A stretch of DNA of 64,000 nt from JBBQNY01 sp038330365 (GTDB taxonomy: Bacteria; Pseudomonadota; Gammaproteobacteria; Xanthomonadales; Ahniellaceae). The position numbers and the translations under genes were made by a program. The number at the start of each line of letters is the position of its first letter. Position 1 is the first letter of the stretch. Below are positions 16,104 through 24,385 of this stretch, one piece after another. Location: NCBI GenBank assembly GCA_038330365.1, contig JBBQNY010000002.1, positions 1-64,000 on the forward strand, written 5' to 3'. The notes under the pieces were generated by a model, which saw only the letters and a program-made list of their open reading frames with translations, was not told where the DNA came from and did no database searches.

Positions 16104-18611
16104 TCAGTGCGGGCGCGTTCCCGGATTCTTGGCGGCGCGTCTGCCAGGCGCGCGTTTGGCGGGCGCAGCCGGCAGTTCAACTTCTTCCTTGCCAGGCCCG
16201 ACGTCCACCGACTCGACCAGCGCCAGTGCCAGTACTTCGTCGATCCATTTGACCGGAAAGATCTCGAGCGACTCGGTGATGTTCGTGGGGATCTCGACGA
16301 GGTCCTTGGCGTTGTCGTAGGGAATGATGATGCGCTTGAGTCCGCCACGATGCGCGGCCAGCAACTTCTCCTTGAGGCCACCGATCGGCAGCACCCGGCC
16401 GCGAAGCGTGATCTCTCCTGTCATCGCGACATCGGCTCGCACCGGCACCTTGGTGAGCGCCGAAACCAGCGCCGTGCACATTGCGATGCCCGCACTCGGT
16501 CCGTCCTTGGGTGTGGCGCCTTCCGGCACGTGCACGTGAACATCAAGGTTCTGATGGAAGTCCCGGTCGATGCCCATGCGTTCGGCACGCGCCCGCACCA
16601 CCGACATCGCAGCCTGGATCGATTCACGCATGACATCTCCAAGCTTGCCGGTGAACTGCGTCTTGCCCTTGCCGGGGACGACGCTGGTCTCGATGCTGAG
16701 CAGCTCTCCACCGACCTGCGTCCACGCAAGCCCCGTCACTACTCCGATCTCGTTCTGTTCTTCCGCACGACCGAAGTCGAAGCGGCGCACGCCCAGGAAA
16801 TCGTCAAGATTGTCGAGATTGACGACCAGTGCCTTTGGAGCCTTGACGCTCGCGCGCTTCGACGCTTTGCGCACAGCTGCTGCCTTGCCCGCGACTTGCT
16901 TGCGTGCCGATGATTTTGCGAGGGTAAGCTTCTTGACGGCCTTGCGGCAGATCTTCGCGATCTCGCGCTCGAGGTTGCGAACGCCGGATTCGCGCGTGTA
17001 GTAGCGGACGATTCCGCGCAGTGCCTCGGTATCGATCTCGATCTCGCCACGGCGCAGGCCGTTTGCCTTGAACTGCTTCGGCACGAGATAGCGCTCGCCG
17101 ATGTTGATCTTCTCGTCTTCCGTATAGCCCGGAATGCGGATGACCTCCATGCGGTCGAGCAAAGGACCCGGAATATTCAGCGTATTGGCGGTGGCGATGA
17201 ACATGACCTCGGAGAGATCGACGTCCACCTCCAGGTAATGATCGCTGAAGGTGTGGTTCTGTTCGGGATCCAGCACTTCGAGCAGAGCGGAAGACGGATC
17301 GCCTCGAAAATCCATGCTCATCTTGTCGATCTCGTCCAGCATCAGCAGCGCATTGCGCGAACCGACCTTGGCGAGATTCTGGATCAGGCGTCCGGGCATC
17401 GAACCGACGTAAGTACGACGGTGGCCGCGGATTTCAGCCTCGTCGCGCACGCCGCCGAGGGAAATACGGGAGAACTTGCGGTTGGTGGCCTTTGCGATCG
17501 ACTGACCGAGCGAAGTCTTGCCGACGCCCGGAGGGCCGACCAGGCACAGAATCGGGCCTTTCAATTTGCGCACGCGCTGCTGCACGGCCAGGTACTCGAG
17601 AATGCGCTCCTTGACCTTCTCCAGGCCATAGTGGTCCTGGTCCAGCACGGCTTCGGCTGCCAGCAGATCGCGACGCACCTTGGTGCGCTTCTTCCACGGC
17701 ACCTGCAGCAGCCAGTCGAGGTAGTTGCGCACCACCGTGGCTTCCGCCGACATAGGCGGCATCTGCTTCAGCTTCGCGAATTCACCCCGCGCCTTCTTTT
17801 CCACGGCTTCAGGCATTCCCGCCTCGGCGATCCGCCGCGCGAGTTCCTCGATCTCGTTGGGCGCCTCGTCGAGTTCGCCCAGCTCCTTCTGGATCGCCTT
17901 CATCTGCTCGTTGAGGTAGTACTCGCGCTGGCTCTTTTCCATCTGGGACTTGACGCGCCCGCGGATGCGCTTTTCGATCTGCTGCACATCGATCTCGCCA
18001 TCGACGAGACCGATCAGCAACTCCAGACGCGCGCCGACATCCTCGGCCTCGAGCACGCGCTGCTTGTCTGCCACGCGCACACCCAGATGCGCAGCAACGG
18101 TGTCCGCCACGCGTGCGGGATCGTCAAGACCCGACAGCGTGGTCAGCAGCTCCGGCGGGATCTTGCGATTGAGTTTGACGTACTGCTCAAACAGGGTAAC
18201 GAGCGACTTGGCCGCAGCCTCGGCTTCACGCGGCGCCGCGGCCTCGATACCCGGAATCACCTCGAGCGTGGCACGGGTCTCGCTTTCCGCTTCGGTGAAG
18301 GCGAGTACGCGCGCGCGTGCGACGCCCTCCACGAGCACCTTGATGGTGCCATCGGGAAGGCGGAGTAGTTGCAGCAGCGTCGCCACCGTGCCGACATCGA
18401 ACAGGTCCTCAGGCGTCGGATCATCCACTTCGGGACTGCGCTGGGCGAGCAGCAGCACCTGCCGGTCGCCCGCCATCGCGGTTTCCAGTGCTTGCATGGA
18501 GCGGGCGCGACCGACGAACAATGGAATGACCATCGACGGGTAGACCACGACATCGCGCAGCGGCAGTACCGGCAATTCGGTACGGGAAGTGGCTTTGACT
18601 GCATCAGTCAT
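16104..18611 (-). CDS. lon: ATP-dependent Lon protease with a basic Ala/Lys insertion
   Basis: Cytoplasmic protease that degrades misfolded and regulatory proteins. 835 aa from ATG 18611; an in-frame TTG one codon upstream is not preferred. LON substrate domain about 12-210, AAA+ domain with Walker A GPPGVGKTS (about 356) and the protease domain with catalytic Ser in DGPSAGIA (about 704) and Lys in GGLKEKLLA (about 747). E. coli has Ser679/Lys722, so about 25 residues are extra. They fall between the AAA+ and protease domains (about 558-592), a run rich in Lys, Ala, Arg and Ser before LDNLDDFLGVRRFDFG. The C-terminus ends in a further short basic tail. A sigma-32-type promoter precedes the gene. 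Confidence 0.97.
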   Translation of the reverse strand: MTDAVKATSRTELPVLPLRDVVVYPSMVIPLFVGRARSMQALETAMAGDRQVLLLAQRSPEVDDPTPEDLFDVGTVATLLQLLRLPDGTIKVLVEGVARARVLAFTEAESETRATLEVIPGIEAAAPREAEAAAKSLVTLFEQYVKLNRKIPPELLTTLSGLDDPARVADTVAAHLGVRVADKQRVLEAEDVGARLELLIGLVDGEIDVQQIEKRIRGRVKSQMEKSQREYYLNEQMKAIQKELGELDEAPNEIEELARRIAEAGMPEAVEKKARGEFAKLKQMPPMSAEATVVRNYLDWLLQVPWKKRTKVRRDLLAAEAVLDQDHYGLEKVKERILEYLAVQQRVRKLKGPILCLVGPPGVGKTSLGQSIAKATNRKFSRISLGGVRDEAEIRGHRRTYVGSMPGRLIQNLAKVGSRNALLMLDEIDKMSMDFRGDPSSALLEVLDPEQNHTFSDHYLEVDVDLSEVMFIATANTLNIPGPLLDRMEVIRIPGYTEDEKINIGERYLVPKQFKANGLRRGEIEIDTEALRGIVRYYTRESGVRNLEREIAKICRKAVKKLTLAKSSARKQVAGKAAAVRKASKRASVKAPKALVVNLDNLDDFLGVRRFDFGRAEEQNEIGVVTGLAWTQVGGELLSIETSVVPGKGKTQFTGKLGDVMRESIQAAMSVVRARAERMGIDRDFHQNLDVHVHVPEGATPKDGPSAGIAMCTALVSALTKVPVRADVAMTGEITLRGRVLPIGGLKEKLLAAHRGGLKRIIIPYDNAKDLVEIPTNITESLEIFPVKWIDEVLALALVESVDVGPGKEEVELPAAPAKRAPGRRAAKNPGTRPH

Positions 18612-18665
18612 CAATCGGACTCCGGATCAGGGTGCGCGAACACGGCGAAACACCGTTGTCTTGCG

Positions 18666-18694
18666 AAATGGGGGAAAGCCCGCTCGATTGCAAG
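18666..18694 (-). promoter_or_regulatory. Sigma-32 (heat-shock) promoter of lon
   Basis: On the minus strand CTTGCAA (18694-18688), 14 bases, then CCCCATTT (18673-18666). It matches the RpoH consensus CTTGAAA-N11-16-CCCCATnT at all but one -35 base. It is 54 bases upstream of the lon ATG. Lon is an RpoH target in E. coli. Confidence 0.75.
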
Positions 18695-18807
18695 GCACAA
18701 GAGGCGACCGCCGCGAGTGCGAAGGCGCAAGGAAAGGGGAGATGTGCGCCCGCGTTCCGCCTGCAGTGCGGCGCAATCGGAAAGCTCCGCGGGGATGGAA
18801 ACCGGAA

Positions 18808-20091
18808 TTATTCCGAAGCTGCGCGCGCAGGCAGAGGCTGTGTGTTGGTGTACATGAAATACGGATCGGCGGTGCCGTTGATGACCGCGTCGTCCACCAC
18901 CACCTTGCTCACGTTTTCCTGTGATGGCAACTGGAACATCGTTTCCAGGAGTACCTGTTCGAGGATCGTACGCAATCCCCGTGCGCCGGTCTTGCGGGCG
19001 AGTGCCTTGCGCGCAACCGCGTTGAGCGCCTCGGGACGGAACTCGAGTTCGACGTTCTCCATCTCGAACAATTTCTTGAACTGCTTGGTGATGGCGTTCT
19101 TCGGCTCGGTCAGGATCTTGACCAGAGCAGCCTCGTCGAGCTCTTCCAGCGTGGCGACGACCGGCAGCCGACCGACGAACTCGGGAATCAGACCGTACTT
19201 GATCAGGTCCTCCGGCTCGATCTGCGCCAGCATGGTGCCGACATTGACCTTGCGGTCGCGCGAACGAACCTCTGCAACGAATCCGATGCTGGTCGACTCG
19301 GAGCGCGCCTGGATGACCTTCTCCAGCCCGGCGAATGCGCCGCCGCAGATGAAGAGGATGTTCTTGGTGTCCACCTGCAGGAATTCCTGCTGCGGGTGTT
19401 TGCGCCCGCCCTGCGGCGGCACCGATGCCGTGGTGCCTTCGATCAACTTGAGCAACGCCTGCTGCACGCCCTCGCCGGAGACATCACGCGTAATGGAAGG
19501 GTTTTCGCTCTTGCGGGAGATCTTGTCGATCTCGTCGATGTAGACGATTCCCGTCTGCGCCTTCTCGACGTCGTAATCGCACTTCTGCAGCAGCTTCTGG
19601 ATGATGTTTTCGACATCCTCACCGACGTAGCCCGCTTCAGTCAGGGTCGTCGCATCTGCGATCGTGAACGGCACGTTGAGCATGCGTGCCAGCGTCTCCG
19701 CCAGCAGTGTCTTGCCCGAACCGGTCGGTCCGATCAGCAGGATATTTGACTTCGAGAGCTCGATATCGTCGTTGCGGTTGCGGGACTCGAGCCGCTTGTA
19801 GTGGTTGTATACGGCCACTGCCAGCGTCTTCTTGGCACCCGGCTGGCCGATGACATATTCGTCGAGGACGTCGAGAATCTCGCGCGGCTTCGGCAGCTGG
19901 CTACGCGTGCTGGCCGCCTTTTCCTCGAGTTCGTCGCGGATGATGTCATTGCAGAGCTCGACGCACTCGTCACAGATGAACACGCTGGGTCCGGCGATGA
20001 GCTTGCGCACTTCGTGCTGGCTCTTGCCGCAGAACGAGCAATAGAGAATCTTGCCTCCGTCTCCGGACCTTCCTGGGCGTTCCTCGGTCAT
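18808..20091 (-). CDS. clpX: ATP-dependent Clp protease ATP-binding subunit ClpX
   Basis: AAA+ unfoldase that recognises tagged substrates and feeds them to ClpP. 427 aa from ATG 20091. The zinc-binding domain has CSFCGK (about 18) and CDECVELC (about 40). Walker A is GPTGSGKT (about 121), the pore loop GYVGED (about 150), Walker B YIDEIDKI (about 183), and the ClpP-binding IGF-type loop is present as SIGF (about 268). An in-frame GTG three codons upstream is possible; the only GAGG is 11 bases from the ATG. It lies 123 bases downstream of clpP on the same strand. Confidence 0.97.
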   Translation of the reverse strand: MTEERPGRSGDGGKILYCSFCGKSQHEVRKLIAGPSVFICDECVELCNDIIRDELEEKAASTRSQLPKPREILDVLDEYVIGQPGAKKTLAVAVYNHYKRLESRNRNDDIELSKSNILLIGPTGSGKTLLAETLARMLNVPFTIADATTLTEAGYVGEDVENIIQKLLQKCDYDVEKAQTGIVYIDEIDKISRKSENPSITRDVSGEGVQQALLKLIEGTTASVPPQGGRKHPQQEFLQVDTKNILFICGGAFAGLEKVIQARSESTSIGFVAEVRSRDRKVNVGTMLAQIEPEDLIKYGLIPEFVGRLPVVATLEELDEAALVKILTEPKNAITKQFKKLFEMENVELEFRPEALNAVARKALARKTGARGLRTILEQVLLETMFQLPSQENVSKVVVDDAVINGTADPYFMYTNTQPLPARAASE

Positions 20092-20214
20092 TGCGTGCAC
20101 TGCCTCATGGTCTGATCGCCGACCGCAGGCGTCCCGCGCGCAGTCGGGCGCGAGAATAGCATGGGGCCCGAAGCGCCGAGATCGGCCGCAGCCGCATTCG
20201 GAAGGGAATATCGA

Positions 20215-20835
20215 TCAGGCAGAGCGGACGCTCTCGTCGGCGCGCTTCTCGAGCACGGAGTCCACGACGCCGTACTCGCGGGCATCCAGCGCGCCCATGA
20301 AGCGATCCCTCTCGGTATCCGAGGCGATGCGCTCAAGGCTCTGGCCGGTGTGACGCGCCAGGATCTCGTTGAGCCGGGCACGCGTGGCGAGAATCTCACG
20401 GGCATGGATGTCGATATCCGTCGCCTGTCCCGAGATGCCGCCGGCCCAGGGTTGATGAATCATGATCCGTGCGTTCGGCAGGGAGTAGCGCTTGCCTTTG
20501 GCGCCCGCCGCCAGCAGCAGCGCGCCCATGCTGGCCGCCTGCCCCACGCACATGGTGCTCACGTCGGGCCGCAGGAACTGCATCGTGTCGTAGATCGCGA
20601 GACCCGCCGTCACCGAGCCGCCGGGACTGTTGATGTAGAGATTGATGTCCTTGTCGGGATTTTCCGACTCGAGGAACAGCAACTGGGCGACCACGACGTT
20701 GGCCATGAAATCGTCAACCGGCCCGACCAGGAACACGACCCGCTCCTTGAGCAGGCGGGAATAGATGTCGTAGGCGCGCTCGCCGCGCGAAGTCTGCTCG
20801 ACCACCATCGGCACGAGATTGAGGTTCTGGATCAT
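20215..20835 (-). CDS. clpP: ATP-dependent Clp protease proteolytic subunit ClpP
   Basis: Serine protease forming the tetradecameric chamber of ClpXP. 206 aa, normal length. The catalytic triad is visible: Ser in GQAASMGALLLAAG (about 101), His in IMIHQPWAGG (about 126) and Asp near 175 in the ERIASDTERDRFMGA segment. The N-terminus LVPMVVEQTSRGERAYDIYSRL is the classical axial loop. It sits 52 bases after tig, in the order tig-clpP-clpX, as in E. coli. Confidence 0.98.
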   Translation of the reverse strand: MIQNLNLVPMVVEQTSRGERAYDIYSRLLKERVVFLVGPVDDFMANVVVAQLLFLESENPDKDINLYINSPGGSVTAGLAIYDTMQFLRPDVSTMCVGQAASMGALLLAAGAKGKRYSLPNARIMIHQPWAGGISGQATDIDIHAREILATRARLNEILARHTGQSLERIASDTERDRFMGALDAREYGVVDSVLEKRADESVRSA

Positions 20836-20887
20836 CGCTGCGGTTTCCTGTGCGCGTACTGGAGCAATGCGGCCGCCGACTCGCGTT

Positions 20888-22195
20888 TCAAGCCTGAGCC
20901 GACGGGCGCATCAACTCGTCGAACGGAATATTCTTGTCTTCGGTGCTGGCGTGATCCGCCACCCAGTCGATGACCTGGTCCTCGAGTACGCGATTGCGCA
21001 GTCCCGAGAGCATTTCCTGGTCGCGTGCGTAAAGGTCCACGACTTCCTGGGGATCCTCATAGGTCGATGCGATCGAGAGCAGCATGTCCTGCACGCGTTG
21101 CGAGTCGATCTGGATGCCGTTCTGGCGTGCCAGTTCGCTCAGCAACACGAACGCGCGTACGCGCTGGCGGGCTGCAGGCAGCAGCGCCTCCTCGCTCGGC
21201 AAACCGGAAGCATCCTCCTGCCGCTGCTTCGCCTGCTGCAGCTGGCCCTGGTGCAGGGCACGCGCTTCGGACTGCACCATCGATTCAGGAACCTCGACGT
21301 CGGCATAAGCCACGAGCAACTTCTCGATGGTCTGACCCTTCAGCCGCGAGCGCAGCGCATTGCCGAGCTCGCGATCGAGGTTTGCGCGCACATCCTTGCG
21401 GAACTGCTCCATGCCACCCGCGGTGACGCCGAAACTGGTCGCGAAAGATTCGTCGGCATCGGGCAGCAGCATTTCCTGCACGCGCAATACCGAAAAACTC
21501 ACCTTTGCGGGCTTGCCCGCCATCGCCGGCTCGCGAAACTCCGCCGGCAATGTCACGTCCACGCTCGAGGATTCGCCGGCTGCAAGCCCGACGAGCCCGG
21601 TCTCCACTTCCGGGAACATCGCGTTGGACCCGATCACCGTACCCGCGCGTTCGTCGTCTGAGGCAGGGAATCGCGCATCATCCTGCTCGACGCGATAGCT
21701 GAACATGACGAGATCGCCGACCGCCGCTGCGCGCTCGACCGAACGCCACTCGCGGCGCTGGTGACGCAGCGTCTCGATCATGCGGTCCACGTCCTGTTCG
21801 CGCACTTCGGACTTGGGACGCTCAATTGAAAGCGATGCCACGTCGATGGTGTCGAGTTCCGGCATCACGTCGAAGGTGGCGGTGAATTCGAACTCGCCAT
21901 CTTTTGATCCGGACGTCGAAATGCGCGGCGGCGCCGCCGGCCGCAGTTTCTGTTCAGCCACCGCCTGCTGGAAGCTGGAGCCAATCACGTCGCCCATGAT
22001 CTCATTGCGAACCTGGGCGCCGAAGCGCTGCTCGATGACCTTGGGCGGAATCTTGCCGGGGCGGAAGCCTTTCATCCGCACCGTTCGACCCATTTCGCGC
22101 ATGCGATCCCGGACTCGGGACTCGACGCGCTCGGACGGCACTCGCACCGTGAGCTTGCGCCCGAGCGCGCCTGTGTTCTCGACGGAAACCTGCAT
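20888..22195 (-). CDS. tig: Trigger factor (ribosome-associated chaperone and PPIase)
   Basis: First chaperone met by nascent chains, bound at the ribosome exit tunnel. 435 aa from ATG 22195, with AGAGGA 6 bases upstream. The N-terminal ribosome-binding domain has the signature GFRPGKIPPKVIEQRFG (about 43-59). The FKBP-like PPIase domain is about 150-245 (VGDLVMFSYRVEQDD), and the C-terminal helical chaperone arms run to the end (DKNIPFDELM). Slightly acidic and of standard length (E. coli 432). A good sigma-70 promoter is 52 bases upstream. It starts the tig-clpP-clpX unit. Confidence 0.97.
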   Translation of the reverse strand: MQVSVENTGALGRKLTVRVPSERVESRVRDRMREMGRTVRMKGFRPGKIPPKVIEQRFGAQVRNEIMGDVIGSSFQQAVAEQKLRPAAPPRISTSGSKDGEFEFTATFDVMPELDTIDVASLSIERPKSEVREQDVDRMIETLRHQRREWRSVERAAAVGDLVMFSYRVEQDDARFPASDDERAGTVIGSNAMFPEVETGLVGLAAGESSSVDVTLPAEFREPAMAGKPAKVSFSVLRVQEMLLPDADESFATSFGVTAGGMEQFRKDVRANLDRELGNALRSRLKGQTIEKLLVAYADVEVPESMVQSEARALHQGQLQQAKQRQEDASGLPSEEALLPAARQRVRAFVLLSELARQNGIQIDSQRVQDMLLSIASTYEDPQEVVDLYARDQEMLSGLRNRVLEDQVIDWVADHASTEDKNIPFDELMRPSAQA

Positions 22196-22246
22196 TGAAG
22201 ATCCTCTGCGGAGCCGGGTTGGACCCGGATGGAAAATTAGCCGCGC

Positions 22247-22276
22247 ATTATCGCGCGAACCGGGCTCGGTTGCGAA
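22247..22276 (-). promoter_or_regulatory. Sigma-70 promoter of tig-clpP-clpX
   Basis: On the minus strand TTCGCA (22276-22271), an 18-base spacer and GATAAT (22252-22247). It leaves a leader of about 45 bases containing the tig ribosome site. Confidence 0.65.
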
Positions 22277-22375
22277 CCTGTGTTTGTGGGCGTGAGGAAC
22301 CGGAATTTCGCGGGGTAAAACCTCGCCAAGGCAATGTTCGCAGCGCCTGGTGACTCGTATCGCCAGGGCTCCCTG

Positions 22376-22461
22376 TGGTGCGAAAGGCGGGACTCGAACC
22401 CGCACGGGGGTTACCCGCTGGAACCTAAATCCAGTGCGTCTACCAGTTCCGCCACTTTCGC
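22376..22461 (-). tRNA. tRNA-Leu (anticodon UAG)
   Basis: 86-nt tRNA with the long variable arm of class II tRNAs. Acceptor GCGAAAG/CTTTCGC, discriminator A, encoded CCA. The anticodon loop TTTAGGT gives UAG. Last tRNA of the Pro-Arg-His-Lys-Leu cluster and nearest to tig. Confidence 0.97.
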
Positions 22462-22541
22462 GCGGGGCGATGATAGCGGGGTGCGCCGCGCAAGAGTCGG
22501 ACGCCCTGAGATCGCGGCCCCGCGAGCACCGCGGGGAGGGA

Positions 22542-22617
22542 TGGTGGGCCGTGTAGGATTCGAACCTACGACCTATTGATTAAGAGTCAACTGCTCTACC
22601 AACTGAGCTAACGGCCC
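22542..22617 (-). tRNA. tRNA-Lys (anticodon CUU)
   Basis: 76-nt cloverleaf, acceptor GGGCCGT/ACGGCCC, discriminator A and encoded CCA. The anticodon loop CTCTTAA gives CUU, reading AAG. A pyrimidine-free spacer is absent; 80 bases separate it from tRNA-Leu. Confidence 0.96.
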
Positions 22618-22633
22618 GACTTTTTGTCAAACA

Positions 22634-22807
22634 TCGCACATCCGGTGCGAGTTTGACGGCGGCGTTCGCGGTGCACGCCCGCATACGCCTTGCGCCTCCG
22701 CGTGCGACCCATCCGTGGGTCGCCTCCTGCGACCTCCACTCCGCAAATCCTGTGCGAACTTGACGACGCGACTCAACCTGCGCACTTCCTGTGCCGTCTT
22801 GTCACGG
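22634..22807. repeat. Degenerate hairpin repeats between tRNA-His and tRNA-Lys
   Basis: The 221-base gap holds three similar units of about 26 bases: GCAC-ATCCG-GTGC followed by GAGTTTGACG (from 22634), GCA-AATCCT-GTGC followed by GAACTTGACG (from 22742), and GCAC-TTCCT-GTGC followed by CGTCTTGTCACG (from 22780). A separate palindrome GCGACCCA-TCCG-TGGGTCGC (about 22703-22722) lies among them. I see no promoter or gene here. Confidence 0.55.
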
Positions 22808-22838
22808 GCAACGCAGCGTTGCCGCGTAGCCATTGAAT

Positions 22839-22916
22839 TGGGGTGGATGATGGGATTCGAACCCACGACAACCGGAATCACAATCCGGGACTCTAACCAA
22901 CTGAGCTACACCCACC
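22839..22916 (-). tRNA. tRNA-His (anticodon GUG)
   Basis: 78 nt including the encoded extra G at position -1 opposite discriminator C, the identity element of tRNA-His. The anticodon loop TTGTGAT gives GUG. CCA is encoded. Confidence 0.97.
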
Positions 22917-23016
22917 ATGGACCGCAGAATAACAAAACCGGGAGCGTCTCCCGGAGCGGATCATCCCCGACCGGCGAGAGATCGCCGCACTCATGTCACT
23001 CATCCGACTTCGAATC

Positions 23017-23093
23017 TGGCGCGCCCGACAGGAATCGAACCTGTAACCACCGGCTTAGAAGGCCGGTGCTCTATCCAGTTGAGCTACGGGCGC
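23017..23093 (-). tRNA. tRNA-Arg (anticodon UCU)
   Basis: 77-nt cloverleaf with acceptor GCGCCCG/CGGGCGC, discriminator G and encoded CCA. The anticodon loop CTTCTAA gives UCU, which reads the rare AGA codon. Confidence 0.97.
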
Positions 23094-23159
23094 GAGGCTT
23101 GCCGATTCTCGCACCGATTGCCGCTCCGCCGGCCCGCGCCGCCGAAGCGGCTGCAGACT

Positions 23160-23236
23160 TGGTCGGGGTAGGGGGATTCGAACCCACGACCCCCTGCTCC
23201 CAAAGCAGGTGCGCTACCAGGCTGCGCTATACCCCG
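23160..23236 (-). tRNA. tRNA-Pro (anticodon UGG)
   Basis: 77-nt cloverleaf with acceptor CGGGGTA/TACCCCG, discriminator A and encoded CCA. The anticodon loop TTTGGGA gives UGG. First tRNA of the cluster, 42 bases from the promoter -10. Confidence 0.97.
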
Positions 23237-23277
23237 TGATCCCGACGACGCGGCAAGCCGCAGCACCGGGGGGCGGC

Positions 23278-23306
23278 ATGGTACGTCCGCCACTGCGGAG
23301 GGTCAA
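23278..23306 (-). promoter_or_regulatory. Strong sigma-70 promoter of the five-tRNA cluster
   Basis: On the minus strand TTGACC (23306-23301), a 17-base spacer and TACCAT (23283-23278). A GC-rich stretch (GCCGCCCCCC) follows immediately, like the discriminators of stringently controlled stable-RNA promoters. Confidence 0.75.
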
Positions 23307-23354
23307 TGCAAAACACAACCGCCGCCGGAATCAGTTGCCGCATCGACCGGCGGT

Positions 23355-24227
23355 TCACACAGCCTGGCGCAACGCAGCGATACGCTCGGCGAGCGGCGGA
23401 TGCGTCATGAACAGGCGCTTGAAGCCCGATTCGACGTGGCCGGAAACTCCGAGTGCGGCGACTTCCTTGGGCAGAGCGGTCTGGTTGTGGTTGACGGCCA
23501 GGCGTTCGAGCGCGGCAATCATCTTCTGGCGCCCGGCAAGCGACGCGCCGCCCTCGTCCGCGCGGAACTCGCGGCGTCGTGAGAACCACATCACGATCAT
23601 CGAGGCGAACAGGCCGAACACAACCTGCAGGATCATGACAACGGCGAAATAGGCGATCCCGCCGCCGCCCTCGCGGCCACCGCGGAGCGCGCCGTCGACC
23701 ACCGAACCGATGATCCGCGCCAGGAAAATCACAAACGTGTTGAGCACGCCCTGGATCAGGGTCAGCGTCACCATGTCGCCGTTGGCGACGTGGCTGATTT
23801 CGTGGCCGAGAACCGCCTCGGCCTCGTCGCGGCTCATATTGGCGAGCAGCCCGGAACTGACCGCCACCAGGGCATTGTCGCGGCGCATGCCGGTCGCAAA
23901 TGCATTGACGTCCGGTGCGTCGTAAACCGCAACTTCGGGCATGCCAATGCCGGCAGCCTCAGCCTGGCGGCGGACCGTCTCGAGCAGCCAGCGTTCGGTG
24001 TCGTTGCGCGGCTCTCCGATGACCTTGGCGCCCGTGCTTCGCTTGGCCATCCACTTCGAAATCGCCAGTGAAATGAAGGCACCACCCATGCCGAACACCG
24101 CGGCCATGACCAGCAGCCCTGTGGTGTTACCCAACTGGATACCAAAATAGACCTGGGCGATCTGCATCACGAAGCCGAGCAGGATCAGCACTGCAAAGTT
24201 GGTGCCGAGCAGAAGCAGTACGCGCAT
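23355..24227 (-). CDS. htpX: Membrane protease HtpX
   Basis: Inner-membrane zinc metalloprotease (M48B) that helps remove damaged membrane proteins. 290 aa from ATG 24227, with CAGGAGA 7 bases upstream. Two N-terminal hydrophobic helices (about 4-55), the zinc motif HEISH (about 143-147) and the third ligand Glu in FRADEGGASL (about 225). Two further hydrophobic segments lie in about 155-210. Length fits E. coli HtpX (293). The promoter region resembles a sigma-32 site. It is transcribed towards the tRNA cluster and divergently from gluQ. Confidence 0.96.
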   Translation of the reverse strand: MRVLLLLGTNFAVLILLGFVMQIAQVYFGIQLGNTTGLLVMAAVFGMGGAFISLAISKWMAKRSTGAKVIGEPRNDTERWLLETVRRQAEAAGIGMPEVAVYDAPDVNAFATGMRRDNALVAVSSGLLANMSRDEAEAVLGHEISHVANGDMVTLTLIQGVLNTFVIFLARIIGSVVDGALRGGREGGGGIAYFAVVMILQVVFGLFASMIVMWFSRRREFRADEGGASLAGRQKMIAALERLAVNHNQTALPKEVAALGVSGHVESGFKRLFMTHPPLAERIAALRQAV

Positions 24228-24274
24228 CGAACGATCTCCTGAAAGGGTTGCGGCTTTGTACCGCACGTTGGCAT

Positions 24275-24301
24275 TGTCGGGGCAACGCACCGTGAATCAA
24301 G
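24275..24301 (-). promoter_or_regulatory. Possible sigma-32 promoter of htpX
   Basis: On the minus strand CTTGATT (24301-24295), 12 bases, then CCCCGACA (24282-24275), about 47 bases before the ATG. The -35 and the CCCC core match; the -10 tail is imperfect. Confidence 0.45.
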
Positions 24302-24385
24302 TCATCGATTCGATGTCGGTCTGCTGCCACCCTCAGCCCCGCGAGAATGCGGGCCTGCCCGCGGGCGGGCCTGAGCTGCGAACAT

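Noticed and set aside
22618..22838. A small gene in the tRNA-His/tRNA-Lys spacer
   Set aside because: Open frames cross the tRNA genes and have no ribosome site; the spacer is better explained by palindromic repeats.
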